Shown: positions 31,332-42,624, counted from the first letter of the stretch. The stretch: 64,000 bases of DNA from Pomphorhynchus laevis (GCA_012934845.2 WNNJ02000199.1:62001-126000), one strand, 5' to 3'. A program made the numbers and translations. Notes: generated by a model not told the origin, from the letters alone.

Positions 31332-33014
31332 ATTATTAATAATACACAAGACAAAGCCCGTAGGCTGTTTATTCTGCTCACATAGAAAGATAGACAAACA
31401 AAAAGAACACAATAATTGAGAAAAACGAGGTTAAATTGTTGAAATTATCGTTGATCTGACGGGTATGTCATTCGGATAGTTTGCTGATAAAGATGTCGTA
31501 TCCATTCTAATAATTTTCGTTTGAATATATCAATGTCATGGATAGATATTAAAAAGTCCGGTAACATTTTCCACACGCTAACAGCTCGATGCGAAAGACG
31601 ATATATTTGAGAGCACCTTCCATGATGTTGAGTTTTAAGATGCAAACTATGTCCTCGATGACAGGCACGATGATTCAAACTTACACAATTTATTGGGTAT
31701 CCGTCATAACCTTTAACGATCTTATACAACGCTACCAAATCTAAATACATTAAACGTAACCAGATATAACACATGCCTAGCGTTCTTAGTCACTCCGCAT
31801 AAGGAAACTGTGCAACTCATTTACATAATCGAGACCCTCGCCTTAATATATTATCAAGTGAATTGATTTTCTCTTTAGTGCACGGAAATGATGATTGAAT
31901 GATGTACTCAATGTGAGGACGAACCAATGCGTTGCACAGTAGCTTAAAACATTCTACTGGCATATATTTGAAGCAATTCTTTAATAAGTAAAGGGCACTT
32001 CGCCCTTTCGAACATATTCTATCTGTGTTCATACAAGTCTTAAGAGAAGACTGAACAATTGTGCCGAGGTCTTGTGTGTGATTCGCTCTAGATACAATGT
32101 CATCGCCCAACATGTAATCAGCATGTATGTCACTCCGACCAAAACGTAAATAAACACATTTGCCTACATTCATTATTACTCCTGTCCGAATACTCCAATC
32201 GTGAATAATTTTCAAATCTCGCTTAATACAGTAATGTCGCTTTTCGATGTAATTTTAGACCAGATTTTAAGATCATCGGCAAAAGCCAAATACGGACAGT
32301 GTAGCTGTTTTAACAATGTGTTTAGATAAATGTTGAAAAGTAGTGGACCTAAGGCAGTGCCTTGAGGTACACCTAATGTAAGTGAACGTGGTGATGATAA
32401 ACTCGATCTAACGCGAACACGATAAGAGCGTTGCGTTAAGAATGTGTGGAGTCAATTTACAATAATCGGATTTATTTTACAGTCCAAAAGCACTTCGATG
32501 AGATTTTCATGACGTATACGATCGAAAGCCCTACTAAAGTCAATAAAGACACAGTCAACTGCTATCCCGTTAGACACGCAATTAATCCACTTCTTCCTAG
32601 CACAAAGTAAATTAGTTAAGCACGATCGTCCAACGGTGAATCCATGTTGATATGGGTTTATCTGATTTGATTGACGCAATAAGTTCACAACATACCTATA
32701 GGTTATCCGTTCGAAAATTTTACTGACAATACTAGTTAAGCTCACTGGTCTGTAATTTTCAGGATTGTGCATGGCACCCTTTTTCATTTATCAATTGACA
32801 TTTGAAACAGTTTAGTTAATATAACAGTTAGCATGAATCTTAAAGCTCTAAGCAGAAAGGGATAGATGTCATCAGGACAGGGAGATGAATTGATCGATAA
32901 TCAAGCTAGCTCATCATAGACAAAATATTGTGAAACTGTTTAATGCCCCAACGGGGCATTTCACAGTTTCCACTTGGTCATTTCACAGTTAATACTTGAT
33001 TTCATTTCAAGTTA
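31332..33014 (-). mobile_element. CR1-like LINE fragment nested in the plus-strand LINE
   Basis: Minus-strand RT to 3' end: SPCPDDIYPFLLRAL near 32870, NPENYRPVSLTSIVSKIFER and FIDFSRAFDRIRHENL (32452-32787), a GVPQGTALGP-like block and AFADD near 32270-32370, RPHIEYIIQSSFPCTKEKIN (31817-32215), MYLDLVALYKIVKGYDGYP (31445-31774). The 3' stem AGCC/GGCT is at 31355-31366, followed by a TAA-type tail. It is flanked by ATACTT at 31326-31331 and 33015-33020, and removing the insert leaves the host endonuclease in frame. It is 5'-truncated, with several frame changes. Confidence 0.85.
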
Positions 33015-33737
33015 ATACTTGATCTTGTATTTTCTCAAAGAGATGGTCAGATATGTGACCTATCACATAATCCTCCAATAGGAGGAAGTGATCACTGTGT
33101 GTTGGTGTTTAATCTGACTATAGCTTCAGATATTGTTGCAATCGATACCGAACCGGCATTGACGAAGATATCATGGTATCATGTTGATTTTGAGATGTTA
33201 CAACAGTTTGTGTCCTTGTTAAACTTTGAGTGTGATGATGTTGGAAGCCAGAAACGTTGGTATTTCATTTGAGATTTATTAATTCGTATATCTGATTATT
33301 TCGACCCGCGTAGATTAATACGTAAAACTGCTCATTAGAAGCCTTTGTGGTTTGACAGCAGTCTACGTGAAGCTCTCAAAAGACGCAACACTTTGTTCAG
33401 AAAGTGTAGGCACAAAGGTAATTTGACTGTTTAATTCAAACTTGATCGCAATGCATATAAACGCCTCAGAATTAAAAAACGTATATAGTATGAAGACCAA
33501 ATTGTGCAATCTTTAAAAAGCTCGCCCAAACGCTTTTGGTCATATGTTCGTCAAAGTATGCGTACTTATTGTGCAATCACTAGATTATCATCAAACGGTA
33601 AGTTGCTTGATTTTTTATCTGACGTTTCTAATGAGTTTGATAATGTATTTGACCTACATAATGCTAGTTCGACCATATAATATAGTGTTCAGTCAGTCAG
33701 TTTTCTTACATACATTAGTGCTCCTATTGTAATCAAT

Positions 33738-34262
33738 GTGGATAATGTGGCTTGGAGGTTATCACATTTATCGTCTTCATCTTATTCAGGTCCTGATGAT
33801 ATTCATCCGCATCTACTCAGAGTGTTGAGTCAACATTTGGCTCATTCGGTCACTAGCTTGTTTCAGGCATCTCTGGATAGGATAGAGGTGCCGTCTGAAT
33901 GGAAGAGTGCGATAGTTGTACTGGTATTCAAAAAGCGTGACCCGCGGCTAGCAGACAACTATCGAGTTATAAGTCTTACAAGTCATTTGAGTAAGGTACT
34001 GGGAAGGATCATCCACGAACATATATTCAGACACTTGATCATATCAAGTCAACATAGCTGCATGCAACATGACTTCAGAAAAGGATGTTCTTACCTTACC
34101 AACCTTTTGTCTGCCCGTGACGCCTGGATTGAATTCATGTCTCAAGAAAAAGCAGTTAACGTTATTCTGTTCGATTTTAGTCGTGCGTTTGATCGTGTTC
34201 CTCATAGTCTTCTAATTCAAACAGTGGCCAGCTACGGCATTAATAGTTATAGGATGGATTAG
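33738..34262 (+). pseudogene. CR1-like LINE RT, N-terminal half
   Basis: 174 codons: SSSSYSGPDDIHPHLLRVLS, WKSAIVVLVFKK, DNYRVISLTSHLSKVLGRII, FRKGCSYLTNLLSARDAWIE and ILFDFSRAFDRVPHSLLIQT (motif A with catalytic Asp). Following bases at 34330-34450 give GVPHGSIIEPLLFN-like and FADDIKIW in a shifted frame. The linker upstream (33100-33730) contains FDSSLREALKRR and KRFWSYVRQS in broken frames. Confidence 0.82.
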
Positions 34263-34550
34263 AGATTTTCTATCTAACAGATCTTTCAGAGTACGAGTTG
34301 GTAGTACCATATCCTCACCACATTTAATTACGCCAGGAGTTCCTCATGGTTCTATAATAGAACCTTTATTGTTTAACATGTCCATGAACAGTTTACTCAC
34401 ACGACTCCATTGTCCGTGTTCAGCCTTTGCTGACGACATCAAAATCTGGAGTGAGGTCATATCTGCAGGTGATCATATCCGCTTACAGCGTGACATTGAA
34501 AGGGTTTGTACATGAAGTGTTAATACTGGGGTATTGTTAAACATTTCTTA

Positions 34551-35309
34551 GTGCTTTACATTCGTCTTAGTAGGTCCAATGTGTCTTCCTTGTATAGTGT
34601 CAGGGCATATAGTATCATTTCGACCAATCAGGTTCATGATCTTGCCATACTTATGCAATCGACACTTAAAACTAGAATGGATACTAAAAGACGTTGCAGT
34701 TTAGCAAGGAAAATGATTTATATGATTAAAACTTGTTTCTTGTCAATATCTCCTCAGTTTTGCTCGGCTATATAATTCGCTTGTTCGTCCCCATATCAAA
34801 TATGCTATCCAGGCATCATTCCCTTCCACAAAAGGTAAAATGAGGAATTTAAAGAGAATTCTACGTCGTGACAGCAAGCTCGTTCAAGGAGGTAAAATGA
34901 TGAGTTATAACAATCGTTTAACTTCAATAGGCATGATATCAGTGCAAACCAGAATACTCGTTCTGGATCTGTTTGTGATGTGGTCTATAGTAAAGGGGAT
35001 AGACGCTAACAAAGTGAATGTGTTGAATTGAATGTCCGACAAAGTCCCAGGGGTCATTCTTTTGCGTTACGCGTAAGACAAATTGGAAGGTCGACAATGG
35101 TATCGCGATTGTCACGCAGAGTGAGAAAGTTGTGGAATGCATTGCCTCACGACATTATGACTGCGTCATCATTGAGTCATACTAACTCGAACAATAATGT
35201 TACTCAGAACTCTCCTTCCAGTGGTCACAGTATGGTTCCACATAATGAGAGCGTAAAGGAGCTCATGAAGGAAGTTCATCTCATATCAAAGATCAAAGAA
35301 ATCGTCTAA
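34551..35309 (+). pseudogene. CR1-like LINE C-terminal region in pieces
   Basis: Three short frames (34551-34775, 34840-35031, 35028-35309) carry LAILMQSTLKTRMDTKRRCS, NLKRILRRDSKLVQGGKMMS and MNVRQSPRGHSFALRVRQ, RRVRKLWNALPHDI, matching the C-terminal order of the 39896-41941 copy. Confidence 0.75.
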
Positions 35310-35400
35310 TGAAAGCACAATATCGGCAACTACATTGAAGCGTATCAAAAAGCTACTATGTAGTGATACAGGATTCCTATTTTAATTGTTTTCTTTATTA

Positions 35401-35740
35401 ATTAATGTGATGCAAATTGACCACTGCTAGGAAATTAGTCATGTAATAATATATCCGCAATGCTAATACATCTTCGTCAACAAACTTTTTACGAATTTTT
35501 TAAATTTTAATGACATTTCAATTATGAATATTACAAATAAATAAATACAATAAATATTACAAATATTTATTTGCTTGGAATTTTCATTCGTACGCAAACG
35601 TATTCCGAGAAACCACAATATCGTGTCATATGGTAATGTATCGAAGTGTGTAATTCGTTAATTAATACGCATTAATTATATATAAGTAAAAATTAAAAAA
35701 TTTTAATATTAAAAATTTAACTTTGACATTTTTGTGTTCA
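35401..35740. other. AT-rich spacer between LINEs
   Basis: No gene or structured repeat seen. Confidence 0.45.
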
Positions 35741-35986
35741 TTCATACCGAATGATCTCAGATCAAGGGGGATCTGAGCCCCCACCAACCGATCCAACACG
35801 CCGACTTCCAACTGAACCACCCGGGGTCTTTCACCCCCTCCCCAAAGAGTCCAGTCTGCACAAACTATGCTGGGTAAACGAGAGACAAGGAGCTTAAAAC
35901 ACCTTAGCCTTTGCTCTGGGAGATGTCTTCTCAAAAATAATAATCCCGAAATATCCTAGGTGTCCCAAAGGCGCACCTGGGTTTTT

Positions 35987-36673
35987 CTAGTTCAATAACA
36001 GATGCTGGGCCCGTTTCAGAGCCAATCTAGCTTTCTTCAGGATACGTTTAAGTCTTCCCAAATCAGATTTCGCCGACCAGTTCACCGTAACGGTGAACCC
36101 CAGGTATTTTACTCGACTTGTGAAGGTGGGAAGTGGTTCAGAGGCAAATATGGATGAGAGCGCAGAGAGCGCTAATCTCTTAAGCTTTTGCTTTGTTGCA
36201 GGGGTGTCATGAAAGACAACCGCCTGCGATTTGACGGAGTTTAAAATAAGATTGGATATGGGTAACTGATGTTTTAATCTTAAAAAGAAACGGCTGATGT
36301 CAGAGACTACGTCTTTACACCTGTGTCCAGTGAACAGGGCTGTGGTGTCATCAGCGTACACCACAAGACGTTGTTTACGTTTAAATATTTTGAATAGGTT
36401 AATGGAAGCAGCAAGATACAAGATTGGAGAAAGTGGGGAACCTTGAGGCATGCCCGTAATATGGTAGAACTGACGCGCATCATGGTCGTCTTCATAGTAA
36501 AATCGCTTGGTGTAGAGCAGCATCTCCACTCTGTTCACAATTCTCGCAGGCAACCCGAAGGAACTGAGAGAAGAGATCACAAAAGGAATGGAGATGCGGT
36601 CAAATGCAGCAGAAAAGTCAAGGAAAACAGCCACAACTAGACGATGGCTATTATCCCGACAAAACTGCTTCAC
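35987..36673 (-). pseudogene. Jockey-like LINE RT fragment
   Basis: 228 codons in one frame: VAVFLDFSAAFDRISIPFVI (motif A), TGMPQGSPLSPILYLAASIN (motif B), RLVVYADDTTALF (motif C with both catalytic Asp), SNLILNSVKSQAVVF and FTSRVKYLGFTV (thumb). The palm is intact in this piece, but fingers motifs upstream are missing. The C-terminus continues in other frames to about 35745 (RRHLPEQRLRCFKLLVSRLP). Confidence 0.88.
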
Positions 36674-37039
36674 CTCACCAATTGCTGACCACTGAAGGAT
36701 ATTCAGTGAAAAAGGCTCACGAGTACTCTGTATTGTGATGGATTAGTTGGATGGGGGATTGCTAGCCTAGACAGTGCTAGGAGCAGGAAGGTTTCCCTTC
36801 CAACCGCTAGCCCCATCTAGGGTTGGCACTTGCCCTTTGACAGTGTCATCATTTCCCCATCGTTTCTGCCTGATCAACTTTCCAATCTTGATTGGGGGAA
36901 CGGCATGAGCAGAGACCCCCTTTTGTTCGAGGTCTTGAAGAAACAGAAAGTTCTGGATTCACAAATAGATTTGAAATAGAGGTCATTATCAACGCTTGGA
37001 CTTCTATTTAAAACGAAACCAAACGCCGATGTATAATCG

Positions 37040-37947
37040 ACATCAGCTCGCTGTCGGACATCCTAGTTGCTGCCTGAGAAAAAGAATCAGGTGCCGGCTT
37101 AGACGGCCTAGAGGGTTCGATGAATAAAGACTGATATTGTTTGAAATGCTGGTATTTCCTGCTCCACGCGGGATGCGCTCCTCAGCAGTTGGAGCAGGCC
37201 AGATTATTTGTGCAGGGAAGCGTGGACTCGATGGAGGGGCAATCTTCATTACCACATTTCCCATATCGCTGGACCACACTGCAGCTGGATGCCTAGTGCC
37301 CCCATTTGTGACACCTGCTACAGTGCGGGTATGTGTATTCTTCCTTGCCAACCACTCTAAATTTGAGGTTAATCCCCATAAAGGGGTTGCATGCCGATTT
37401 TTCTAAGAGTTCAGCCTGCCCTATGACGGCGGAGCAGAATCCAACATTAATTGGTAGACCGTTCCTCCCCAACAGGGGACGTACGTGTTTTTTTATCTTG
37501 TAAGTGTTAGTAATAAGTTGGATATCTTCCTCCATCTGTGTAGGAAGATTACTTATTTTCAGGGAGCCATAATAGGTTTCCTCCCAAATTCAGCAATGTC
37601 GCAGGAGTTAGCGACGAAGTACCTCTCAAAGCTCTCCAGGAGTTCCTGGGTTGCAAAGGAAATTTTTATACTGTTGTCAAAATATCTAACTGAGTTGTAG
37701 ACTACACGGTTTTTCATATTATGTGCAAACTCTCTTAGAAATTTGTTGTATAATACATGCTTTCTAAAGGCTTTTTTAAAATGATTATCCCCAAATTTGG
37801 AATCTTGGGGATCAGGGGAAGTAATTCCCCAAAATTCTCATCAATATAAGAAGATCCACTAACCTTGTTGTCTTGAATTGACGAAGAAATACCTAAAAAT
37901 CTTCATTTTCCTTGAAGAATGCTTATTTCCATAGCAGTATTGTCCAT
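37040..37947 (-). pseudogene. Jockey-like LINE ORF1 (gag-like, zinc knuckles)
   Basis: It starts MDNTAMEISI and later shows VVYNSVRYFDNSIKISFATQ, then GLPINVGFCSAVIGQAELLE, and a run of zinc knuckles read as CSRCHKWGH, C.......CGNEDC and CSNC.GAHPAWSRKY. Three CCHC-type knuckles at the C-terminus of ORF1 are characteristic of jockey and I clade LINEs, where the protein packages the RNA. Several frame changes break it; the open parts are 37293-37535 and 37043-37351. Confidence 0.75.
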
Positions 37948-38342
37948 TTTCGTTGCAAAAACAGAATTCTTTGATCATCCGTCACACCACAATTTTTAAT
38001 TCACTCCGTAAAAAATGCTGTCCATACACTCGCATGTCTTTAAAGTAAACAATTGCGCACAATATAAAAATATTAAATGGTGTTCATTATTTTAAAAGAT
38101 ATCGGCAAATGACTGCAAGATTCATTATAAAAAATGTATCTTGTTGAAAGTCTTAAGTTTTTACATTTTTCGAACATGTAGATACCGCCTGCTTATCCCC
38201 TACATAGTAGGGATGGATTCAAAAGTATAAACTGACGAAAACTAACGTTTTTTATAAAAAAAAACGTAGGTTATGATATAAAATATCACAAGCTTGTTTG
38301 TTATATATATTTTGGATTTATTAATTAGTATACAGAGTATTT

Positions 38343-38540
38343 CATTATTATAGACCCCTTTTTGCATTATTATAGACCCCTTTTTGCATTATTATAGACC
38401 CCTATTTGCATTATTATAGAACCCTTTTTGCATTATTATGGACCCCTATTTGCATTATTATAGACCCCTTTTTGCATTATTATAGACCCCTATTTGCATT
38501 ATTATAGACCCCTATTTGCATTATTATAGACTCCTCCTTC
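38343..38540. repeat. 22-bp tandem array, left TIR
   Basis: Nine units of GCATTATTATAGACCCC followed by TTTTT or TATTT. Units alternate between the two variants with a few point changes. Confidence 0.95.
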
Positions 38541-38619
38541 AGGTTGCTTTGGTTCATGTTATTTTTTACGAATAACCATAATATAATTTTAAAACTAAAA
38601 ATATAAAAAGGTATTTAAT

Positions 38620-39673
38620 TTAAATAAAATCAGCATGTACAATTGCTTGTAAAACCCATCTTCTCTTATGTTCAAAGTATCCAGTCATTATGAAGTTATC
38701 ATTTGTAACTATGTCATTAATTACACCAATAAGCATTTGAGGATTGGTAGATGCGGGTCGTTGTTTGATTCTTGCTTTTAGACATGCAAAGCATTCCTCA
38801 ATAGGATTGAGCTGAGGAGAGTACGGAGGTAAGAACATAAGTATGTAGGTTTCCATGTTAAACGCTTCGCGAACCTCGGATGTCTTGTGTATGGATGTGT
38901 TGTCCATTATTACATATTTCCTGTTGTTGCTTTCTAACAGTGGAAACTTTGAAGAAATGAATTCTATAATATTAATAGATTTAAAACTTCCGATTTTGGT
39001 TTTATGTGCGAAAACACCAGAAGTTGTTATAGCACACAGCAGTGAAACATTTACACATTTCGAATTTGGGACATTAATAAAACACTTCGTATTTTTTTGG
39101 CGAATACCCCATTTTCTGATGCAAATGTAGATTAAACCCAGATTCGTCAAAAAAAGTCAATCTGTCATCGGCAATCGTATTGATAGTTGTTCCATATTGG
39201 GCCCTTGTTGTTTTGTTGATGTTACTGTTTCTATATATCGGAACCAAGGTCAGCGTCTTCCTTGTGTAATTCATTTTCTTTATGATTCTTGAGACGGTTG
39301 AAATGGAATAGGAACCTAAAGCATTGAATGAAGAAAGAGTAGATGTCAGTGTTTTTAAACTTGCGCATGGGTTAGAAGCTATCTCTGTAGATAAAATGCT
39401 TTTCTCAAACGACAAATTTTTCAAGTTCACTGTTTTTTTTTCTCCAGCAGTTTTAAAATTTGTTAAATCAACAAAATCCCCATTGAGATATTTCTTATAT
39501 AACCTTTTTACTGTACTTTTTGATAGGTTTAATATAGAAGACATGTCCTTAAAGGTTAAGTCATTTCCCTGCTGATTGAGAAAACATTCTATAATGTTTC
39601 TGGTAATCACTTGTCTCTTTTTACGTGTTTCTTCTTCATGTTCTCTGCTGGTTTCTGAATTTTGAGTATTCAT
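38620..39673 (-). pseudogene. DD34E transposase (Tc1/IS630 type), one frameshift
   Basis: The N-terminal frame (39673-39074) begins MNTQNSETSREHEEETRKKR, has a helix-turn-helix around SSILNLSKSTVKRLYKKYL, and reaches the first catalytic Asp in FFDESGFN. The C-terminal frame (39150-38620) carries KYVIMDNTSIHKT (second Asp) and LPPYSPQLNPIEECF (Glu). There are 34 residues between Asp and Glu, hence DD34E. The frames are out of register at a run of A/T at about 39091-39098, a single-base length change that might even be a sequencing error. Apart from that the gene looks whole, suggesting a young element. Confidence 0.9.
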
Positions 39674-39713
39674 TCTTGGGTAAAATTTTTATTTAAATAT
39701 AAACCAAAGCAAC

Positions 39714-39842
39714 CTGAAGGAGGGGTCTATAATAATGCAAATAGGGGTCTATAATAATGCAAATAGGGGTCTATAATAATGTAAAAAGGGGTCTATAATA
39801 ATGCAAATAGGAGTCCATAATAAAGCAAAAAGGGTTCTATAA
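39714..39842. repeat. 22-bp tandem array, inner part of right TIR
   Basis: About five and a half inverted units (GGGGTCTATAATAATGCAAA) run from the inner TIR border up to the LINE 5' junction. The last units degenerate into short CTATAATAGAACCC palindromes at 39832-39880. Confidence 0.9.
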
Positions 39843-39879
39843 TAGAACCCTTTTCTATAATAGAACCCTATAATAGAAC

Positions 39880-42037
39880 CATAAGAGAAGATGTTTTGAG
39901 AGTTTACAACCAATTCCCGTGTACTTTTATGAACACGGACAAGCTATCATTGAATATGATCACTGATTACCTACATAAATTATCTGATATTCTTGCCCCT
40001 ATGCGCGAATCCTCTTATGCTGCTAAGTCACCTGCATGGATAGATTCCAACGTCAGACAACTAATAAGTTCAAGAAATTGTTTATGGAAGCTTCAGCGTT
40101 CTGACTCTAGTTTCTCTGCCAGATATAAATATGTTCGAAATCTTTGTACTAGAGTGAAAGCAACAAAACGATGTGCATTCGAATCGTCTATCGCTAATAA
40201 TGTAACACGAAATCCAAAACTATTCTGGGCCTATGTTCGTCGCAACAGAACCCTTAATACAGAAATCAAGTATGTCCTTAATGCGGAGGGATGTATGATA
40301 ACTTCTCAGAGTGGTATTGTGGAATGCCTTGCTACGTCTTTTTCGATACCGACAAATAATTCACAAAGAGCTTCTATCACTTCGCATGGTGTAGCATTAA
40401 AGCAATCTTCGCGTTTTCTTCCAGTAACGATTAGTGAGATTGTAAGTCAGCTTGATCAGCTTGACCCATTTAGCTCTACTGGCCCTGATGACATTTCTCC
40501 GTTTCTCTTGAAGAATTTATCTAGATATTTGGCTCCTTCCCTTCTTGCTATTTTTGAGAACAGTTTGACCAGTGGATGTGTTCCTGAAGTCTGGAAAACT
40601 GCCATCGTAGTTCCGATCCCAAAGAAAACCATTGCAACGGCTTGTACTGACTATAGACCAATCAGCCTGACTAGTTCTCTATGCAAAGTGCTTGAAAAGT
40701 TGATCGCCACCCGGATCAGGCATCACTTGAGGGAACTCGGAATAATGTCGTCTTCTCAACACGGTTTCCTCCCTGGTCGTTCCTGCTTAACAAACTTATT
40801 GACTTCACGCGAAATGTGGGTTGAGGCGGTCAGTCGCGGCCAATCAATTAATGTGGTATTCATTGACTTTTCAAGAGCATTCGATCGGGTGCCGCATGAG
40901 AGCTTGGTAGCATTACTATTTAACTACGGCATTCCTGTAATGTTGTGTAATTGGATTCAAGATTTCCTACGTAATCGTTTCTTTAGGGTGAGAGTTGGCA
41001 CCCATCTTTCCACTTCCAGACGCGTTTACTGTGGTGTTCCGCAGGGTACCGTACTAGGACCTCTGCTGTTTATTGTGTTCCTTAACGATTTGTTGCTGCG
41101 GATTCAGAGTCCCTGTCTTGCTTTTGCTGACGACCTCAAAATATGGTATGTAGATGATATTGATCCGCTTGGCATTTCCCTGCAGGAAGACCTTAATGAA
41201 ATATACCAATGGAGTGAGGCTACTGGTATGAAGATCAATGTTGACAAATGCGGCCACATGAAATTAGGAAGGCGTTGCGATGACCGTCGTTTTCGCCTCG
41301 GAACTTCAATTCTTAATGTCGTCATGGAGTATAGGGATCTGGGTGTCATGGTGCATAGGACATTGAAATCCCGATCAAATACAGAGTTTGCCTACAGCAA
41401 GGCTTTGCGAGCTATGTACTGCGTCAAAAATGCATTTAATCGTATTAATCCATACGTCTTCAAACGGCTTTACTGCGCTCTTGTTCGCCCGCATATAGAG
41501 TACTGCGTGCAAGCAGTTTTTCCATACACTAAGAAAGAGTTCAATAGACTAGAGTCAATCCTTCGTAGAGGTTCTCGAATGTGTATGGATGGATCATATT
41601 CATATCGTGAGCGGCTTGAATTTCTAAAGATACCATCTTTGGGTCAGAGGCTATATTACCTAGACCTTGTTGCATTATGGCGAATGGTTAATGGGATAGA
41701 TGGTTTTCTCTCGTGCTATGTTAAAGTTTGTTCTCAGACGCATCGTGGCCACCCGTTAAAACTATTTAAGTTTCCCCACGGTAAAGTAGTGAGTTTGGCT
41801 AGGCTCTCACATCGAGCATTAAACGCCTGGAACACGTTGCCAGGAGAAATAGCATGTACCAAGGACTTATCTCAATTTAAAGATCAACTTCGTCAGTGGA
41901 TTAACGATCATGGCATTCCGAATGTATACAATATTATGTAACCGCTATTAACTTTTTTTTCTTTTCTTTTCTTTTTTATTTCCTATGTGATCAGTTGAAA
42001 CAGCCATTTGGCTATAACTTGTAATACTAATAATAAT
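39880..42037 (+). mobile_element. Family-1 (CR1-like) LINE, 5'-truncated, inserted in the 22-bp array
   Basis: A 5'-truncated LINE: it starts after the endonuclease and runs through RT to the 3' end with a polypyrimidine stretch, GTTGAAACAGCCATTTGG, the AGCC/GGCT stem (42002-42013) and a TAATAATAAT tail that merges with the host array unit. The array continues on the far side, so the right TIR of the transposon was the target. Confidence 0.92.
39896..41941 (+). CDS. CR1-like LINE ORF2, uninterrupted RT and C-terminal region (681 codons)
   Basis: The best preserved RT in the window. It has a linker with SPAWIDSNVRQLISSRNCLW and RNPKLFWAYVRRN, then the RT: STGPDDISPFLLKNL, TDYRPISLTSSLCKVLEKLI, HGFLPGRSCLTNLLTSREMW, VFIDFSRAFDRVPHESLVAL (motif A), CGVPQGTVLGPLLFIVFLND (motif B) and CLAFADDLKIW (motif C, FADD). 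The C-terminal region has ALVRPHIEYCVQAVFPYTKK, ESILRRGSRMC and RGHPLKLFKFP. No stop interrupts it. The first ATG is internal to the original ORF2 because the endonuclease is lost, so it is not a functional LINE. Confidence 0.92.
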   Translation: MRVYNQFPCTFMNTDKLSLNMITDYLHKLSDILAPMRESSYAAKSPAWIDSNVRQLISSRNCLWKLQRSDSSFSARYKYVRNLCTRVKATKRCAFESSIANNVTRNPKLFWAYVRRNRTLNTEIKYVLNAEGCMITSQSGIVECLATSFSIPTNNSQRASITSHGVALKQSSRFLPVTISEIVSQLDQLDPFSSTGPDDISPFLLKNLSRYLAPSLLAIFENSLTSGCVPEVWKTAIVVPIPKKTIATACTDYRPISLTSSLCKVLEKLIATRIRHHLRELGIMSSSQHGFLPGRSCLTNLLTSREMWVEAVSRGQSINVVFIDFSRAFDRVPHESLVALLFNYGIPVMLCNWIQDFLRNRFFRVRVGTHLSTSRRVYCGVPQGTVLGPLLFIVFLNDLLLRIQSPCLAFADDLKIWYVDDIDPLGISLQEDLNEIYQWSEATGMKINVDKCGHMKLGRRCDDRRFRLGTSILNVVMEYRDLGVMVHRTLKSRSNTEFAYSKALRAMYCVKNAFNRINPYVFKRLYCALVRPHIEYCVQAVFPYTKKEFNRLESILRRGSRMCMDGSYSYRERLEFLKIPSLGQRLYYLDLVALWRMVNGIDGFLSCYVKVCSQTHRGHPLKLFKFPHGKVVSLARLSHRALNAWNTLPGEIACTKDLSQFKDQLRQWINDHGIPNVYNIM

Positions 42038-42125
42038 AATGCAAATAGGGGTCTATAATAATGCAAATAGGGGTCTATAATAATGCAAAAAGGGGTCTAT
42101 AATAATGCAAAAAGGGTCTATAATA
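42038..42125. repeat. 22-bp tandem array, outer part of right TIR
   Basis: Four units continue the array beyond the LINE and lead into the terminal TATAATAATGAAATACTCTG. Confidence 0.93.
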
Positions 42126-42140
42126 ATGAAATACTCTGTA

Positions 42141-42405
42141 TCTTTAATGTAAAGTAAGTGCTGAACAGAACTTTCGTCATTATTCTCATGACGATTTGTT
42201 ATGCTTTAGCATAAGAAATCGAAAACTTTCTTAAATTATTATGTCATTATATCTATCTTGTAGCACTCGAGTAATTTTACGATAACCAACGCCATGTCTG
42301 AACATAATAATGTCCGTTAATGGAAAATATCACAAGGATGCTCTTAACAAAATATTGAGTTCACAGTATTATCTGATATTATTATATCCCCCGAATGAAT
42401 AGTAA
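42141..42405. other. Unassigned spacer
   Basis: No recognisable element between the transposon end and the LINE stub. Confidence 0.4.
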
Positions 42406-42475
42406 TTAAAAAAGGATTTATTTTTACGTAGCAAATGCGTGCCGGCGAACGCTTACAAGACCACGAAGAAAAAAC
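42406..42475 (-). mobile_element. 3' stub of family-2 LINE
   Basis: About 70 bases match the family-2 3' end: GGATTTATTTTTACGTAGCA, AATGCGTGCCGGCGAACGCT and a diverged continuation. The hairpin has one mismatch. Extreme 5' truncation, no coding sequence. Confidence 0.8.
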
Positions 42476-42624
42476 AAAAGTTTAAATCATGTGTAAAATG
42501 CTGATCTATTAATCAATCGTTACATGAATTCTAACAAAATCTAATGACAGTGTAGGCTGCAAGCCGCACTTGGAAAAAATTAATGATTAATAAAAATTCC
42601 TTTATTTAAGAACAAGCAACTATA

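Larger units (their letters stand above)
29702..35400 (+). mobile_element. CR1-like LINE (family 1 relative), near full-length but decayed
   Basis: The order is ORF1 (29821-30693), endonuclease (30677-31331, resuming at 33021), linker and RT (33100-34500), C-terminal region (34550-35200). It is interrupted by a minus-strand LINE at 31332-33014. The frame is broken many times in RT. It probably carries its own 5' monomer array (28379-29701). The 3' end is not sharply visible and probably lies before 35400. Confidence 0.85.
35745..38040 (-). mobile_element. Jockey-like LINE (family 3) with CCHC gag, internally deleted
   Basis: Minus strand: ORF1 from the ATG at 37947 to about 37040 with zinc knuckles, then RT at 36673-35987, then a 3' region to about 35745. 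The APE endonuclease and the first RT motifs expected between ORF1 and RT are absent (only about 370 bases lie between), so there is an internal deletion. A relative lies at 17690-18510. Confidence 0.82.
38333..42138. mobile_element. Tc1/IS630-like DD34E transposon with tandem-repeat TIRs, carrying a LINE
   Basis: Ends begin CAGAGTATTTCATTATTATA and are inverted at 38333 and 42138, flanked by TA at 38331-38332 and 42139-42140. Each terminal inverted repeat is about 220 bp and is mostly a tandem array of a 22-bp unit. The inner border AGGTTGCTTTGGTT (38542-38555) is mirrored near 39700-39714. The transposase gene is on the minus strand. A 2.16-kb LINE (39880-42037) splits the right array. Without it the element would be about 1.65 kb. 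Confidence 0.9.

Noticed and set aside
38343-38540. CRISPR-like appearance of regularly spaced 22-bp repeats
   Set aside because: The units are contiguous with no spacers, appear in inverted orientation at the other end of a TA-flanked transposon, and the DNA is animal.
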